Shown: positions 6,950 to 8,237 of the stretch, piece after piece
Numbering within the stretch: the first letter of the stretch is position 1
Layout: every line of letters starts with the position of its first letter
DNA from: Hyphomicrobiaceae bacterium UBA2767
Lineage (GTDB): Bacteria > Pseudomonadota > Alphaproteobacteria > Rhizobiales > Methyloligellaceae
Direction of reading: 5' to 3'
Assembly (NCBI GenBank): GCA_002352635.1
Contig: DEIT01000161.1
Span: forward strand, 5,206 to 13,442
DNA length: 8,237 nt
Program-made: the position numbers and the translations under genes
The notes under the pieces: model-generated
The model's database searches: none
Told to the model about the DNA's origin: nothing
Seen by the model: the letters and a program-made list of their open reading frames with translations, nothing else

Positions 6950-7963
6950 ATGTCAGAATTTTCCAAATACCTCGCCAAGACGTCCGAAGGGCAAACACTC
7001 ACCGCAGATGAAGCAGCGGAAGCCTTCGGCATCATGATGTCCGGTGAAGCAACGCCCGCGCAAATTGGTGCGTTCCTGATGGGTCTGCGCGTGCGCGGTG
7101 AGACGATCGATGAGATCACCGGTGCGGCGCAGACAATGCGTGCGAAAGCAACGAGCGTCTCCGCGCCTGAAGGTTCGGTTGACACATGCGGTACTGGCGG
7201 TGATGCCAAGGGGACTTACAACATCTCGACTTGCGCAGCCTTCGTTGCAGCGGGCGCCGGCGTTCCGGTGGCGAAACATGGCAACAAGTCGGTTTCGTCC
7301 AAATCGGGGTCGGCAGATGTTCTGGCGGCGCTCGGCGTCAATCTCGATGTGGGGCCGGATGTGGTTGCCACAGCCATAAAGGACGCCGGCGTGGGGTTCA
7401 TGTTTGCGCCCAAGCACCATGCCGCGATGCGCCATGTCGCTCCCGTGCGGGCCGAACTCGGTATGCGCACGATATTCAATATTCTTGGGCCACTCGCGAA
7501 CCCTGCAAATGCCAAGCATCAGGTGATTGGAGTCTATTCCCGCGACTGGCTTGTGCCGCTGGCTGAGGTGCTTCGCAACCTCGGATCGCGGCGGGTCTGG
7601 ATCGTTCATGGCAGTGATGGGCTGGATGAGTTAACGACCACCGGCTCGTCCTTTGTGGCCGAATTGAAAGAGGACAAGGTTTCAACTTTCGAGATCACAC
7701 CGGAAGATGCCGGAATTTCCGTTGCCAAACCCGATGACTTGATCGGTGGGGAGGCAGAGGAGAATGCTGAAGCGGTCAAGGAGCTGCTCGCAGGCGCGCC
7801 GTCCGCTTTCCGTGATATCGTGGTGCTGAACGCAGCTGCCGCGCTGGTCGTCGCGGGGAAAGCGAAAGACTTGGCACAAGGCGCGGAGTTGGCCGCGGAA
7901 GCCATAGACAGTGGCAAAGCTCGCAAGGCCCTTGACGATCTTGTGCGCATCACCAACGCTTAA
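6950..7963 (+). CDS. trpD: Anthranilate phosphoribosyltransferase
   Basis: This enzyme transfers the phosphoribosyl group of PRPP to anthranilate, the second step of the tryptophan branch. The 337-residue product is full length (family about 330-350). The N-terminal helical domain spans about residues 1-70. The PRPP-binding signature GTGGD is at 81-85 and is followed by NIST (91-94), KHGN (109-112) and SVSSKSGSADVL (114-125). APKHH (153-157) with Arg161, RTIFNILGPLANPA (173-186) and the metal-binding DGLDE (223-227) are also present. All residues expected for activity appear to be there. The ATG at 6950 lies 12 nt after the trpG stop, with only a weak CGGAA upstream, so expression is probably coupled to trpG. 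It ends 5 nt before trpC. Confidence 0.98.
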   Translation: MSEFSKYLAKTSEGQTLTADEAAEAFGIMMSGEATPAQIGAFLMGLRVRGETIDEITGAAQTMRAKATSVSAPEGSVDTCGTGGDAKGTYNISTCAAFVAAGAGVPVAKHGNKSVSSKSGSADVLAALGVNLDVGPDVVATAIKDAGVGFMFAPKHHAAMRHVAPVRAELGMRTIFNILGPLANPANAKHQVIGVYSRDWLVPLAEVLRNLGSRRVWIVHGSDGLDELTTTGSSFVAELKEDKVSTFEITPEDAGISVAKPDDLIGGEAEENAEAVKELLAGAPSAFRDIVVLNAAAALVVAGKAKDLAQGAELAAEAIDSGKARKALDDLVRITNA

Positions 7964-7968
7964 ACCCC

Positions 7969-8237
7969 ATGGCCAATATTCTCGACCAGATCAATGCCTA
8001 CAAGCGCGACGAAATCGCCGCCGCGAAAGCCGAGCGGTCCCTTAGCACGCTTGAAGCGGATGCCCGGGAAGCGTCGCCCGTTCGCGGCTTTGGTGACGCA
8101 ATCTCCGAGATAATTGCAGCAGGCAAGTCCGCTCTCGTTGCCGAAATAAAGAAAGCCAGTCCTTCCAAGGGGCTTATCCGGGAGGATTTTGATCCTCCGG
8201 CGCTGGCACAGGCTTACGAGGCCGGTGGCGCGGCCTG
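7969..8237 (+). CDS. trpC: Indole-3-glycerol-phosphate synthase, N-terminal fragment (runs off right edge)
   Basis: The first 89 codons and two bases of the next are present; the gene continues beyond the window. The enzyme converts carboxyphenylaminodeoxyribulose phosphate to indole-3-glycerol phosphate, following the TrpD and TrpF steps. The fragment has the N-terminal helix of the family (ILDQINAYKRDEI, residues 4-16) and then the first barrel strand with its active-site signature LVAEIKKASPSKG (56-68). Glu59, Lys61 and Ser64 match the catalytic and phosphate-binding residues of known IGP synthases. IREDFDPPALAQAYEAGGA (70-88) follows, also typical. The ATG at 7969 is 5 nt after the trpD stop without a Shine-Dalgarno sequence, which suggests translational coupling. 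Whether trpF is fused to it cannot be seen. Confidence 0.97.
   Translation, partial: MANILDQINAYKRDEIAAAKAERSLSTLEADAREASPVRGFGDAISEIIAAGKSALVAEIKKASPSKGLIREDFDPPALAQAYEAGGAA

Noticed and set aside
6953..7609. 218-codon minus-strand ORF opposite trpD
   Set aside because: It is antisense to an unmistakable trpD with all catalytic motifs, and there is no independent evidence for coding.

Overview
The window looks like ordinary chromosomal sequence from an alphaproteobacterium. The evidence is gene order and protein character. A leftward run tpiA - (small exported protein) - secG - pyrG stands back to back with a rightward run ppiD - trpE - histidine phosphatase - trpG - trpD - trpC, and both neighbourhoods are familiar from that class. 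SecG carries the long glycine tract common in alphaproteobacterial SecG. The DNA is moderately GC-rich, and GANTC (the CcrM methylation site of this class) is scarcer than chance. I cannot name a genus. Nothing suggests horizontal transfer: there are no insertion sequences, tRNA or rRNA genes, CRISPR arrays or integrase genes.

Left block (1-1994, minus strand). Read from right to left it encodes triose-phosphate isomerase (tpiA), a 157-residue exported protein of unknown function, the SecG subunit of the Sec translocon, and the first 26 codons of CTP synthase (pyrG), which runs off the left edge. The gaps between these genes are 87, 101 and 108 bp, so several genes may have their own promoters. 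I saw no convincing intrinsic terminator.

Divergent control region (1995-2214). It is 220 bp between tpiA and ppiD and encodes no plausible protein. It holds a fair sigma-70-type promoter for ppiD (TATGAT box), a weaker candidate for tpiA, a perfect 6-bp inverted repeat over the predicted ppiD start site, and three copies of a TTGGCA/TGCCAA hexamer.

Right block (2215-8237, plus strand). A membrane-anchored PpiD/SurA-type periplasmic folding factor is followed after 17 nt by trpE. A SixA-like histidine phosphatase comes next, then trpG, trpD and the first 89 codons of trpC, which runs off the right edge. TrpE and TrpG form anthranilate synthase. TrpD adds the phosphoribosyl group, and TrpC rearranges and closes the indole ring. 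Spacing is tight (17, 6, 71, 12 and 5 nt) except before trpG, where a 71-nt gap holds a possible promoter and a 17-bp palindrome.

I found no previously undescribed system. The points most worth a second look are the phosphatase gene inside the trp cluster, the possible near-leaderless trpG promoter with an adjacent palindrome, the missing parvulin histidines in PpiD, and the uncharacterised exported protein between tpiA and secG.
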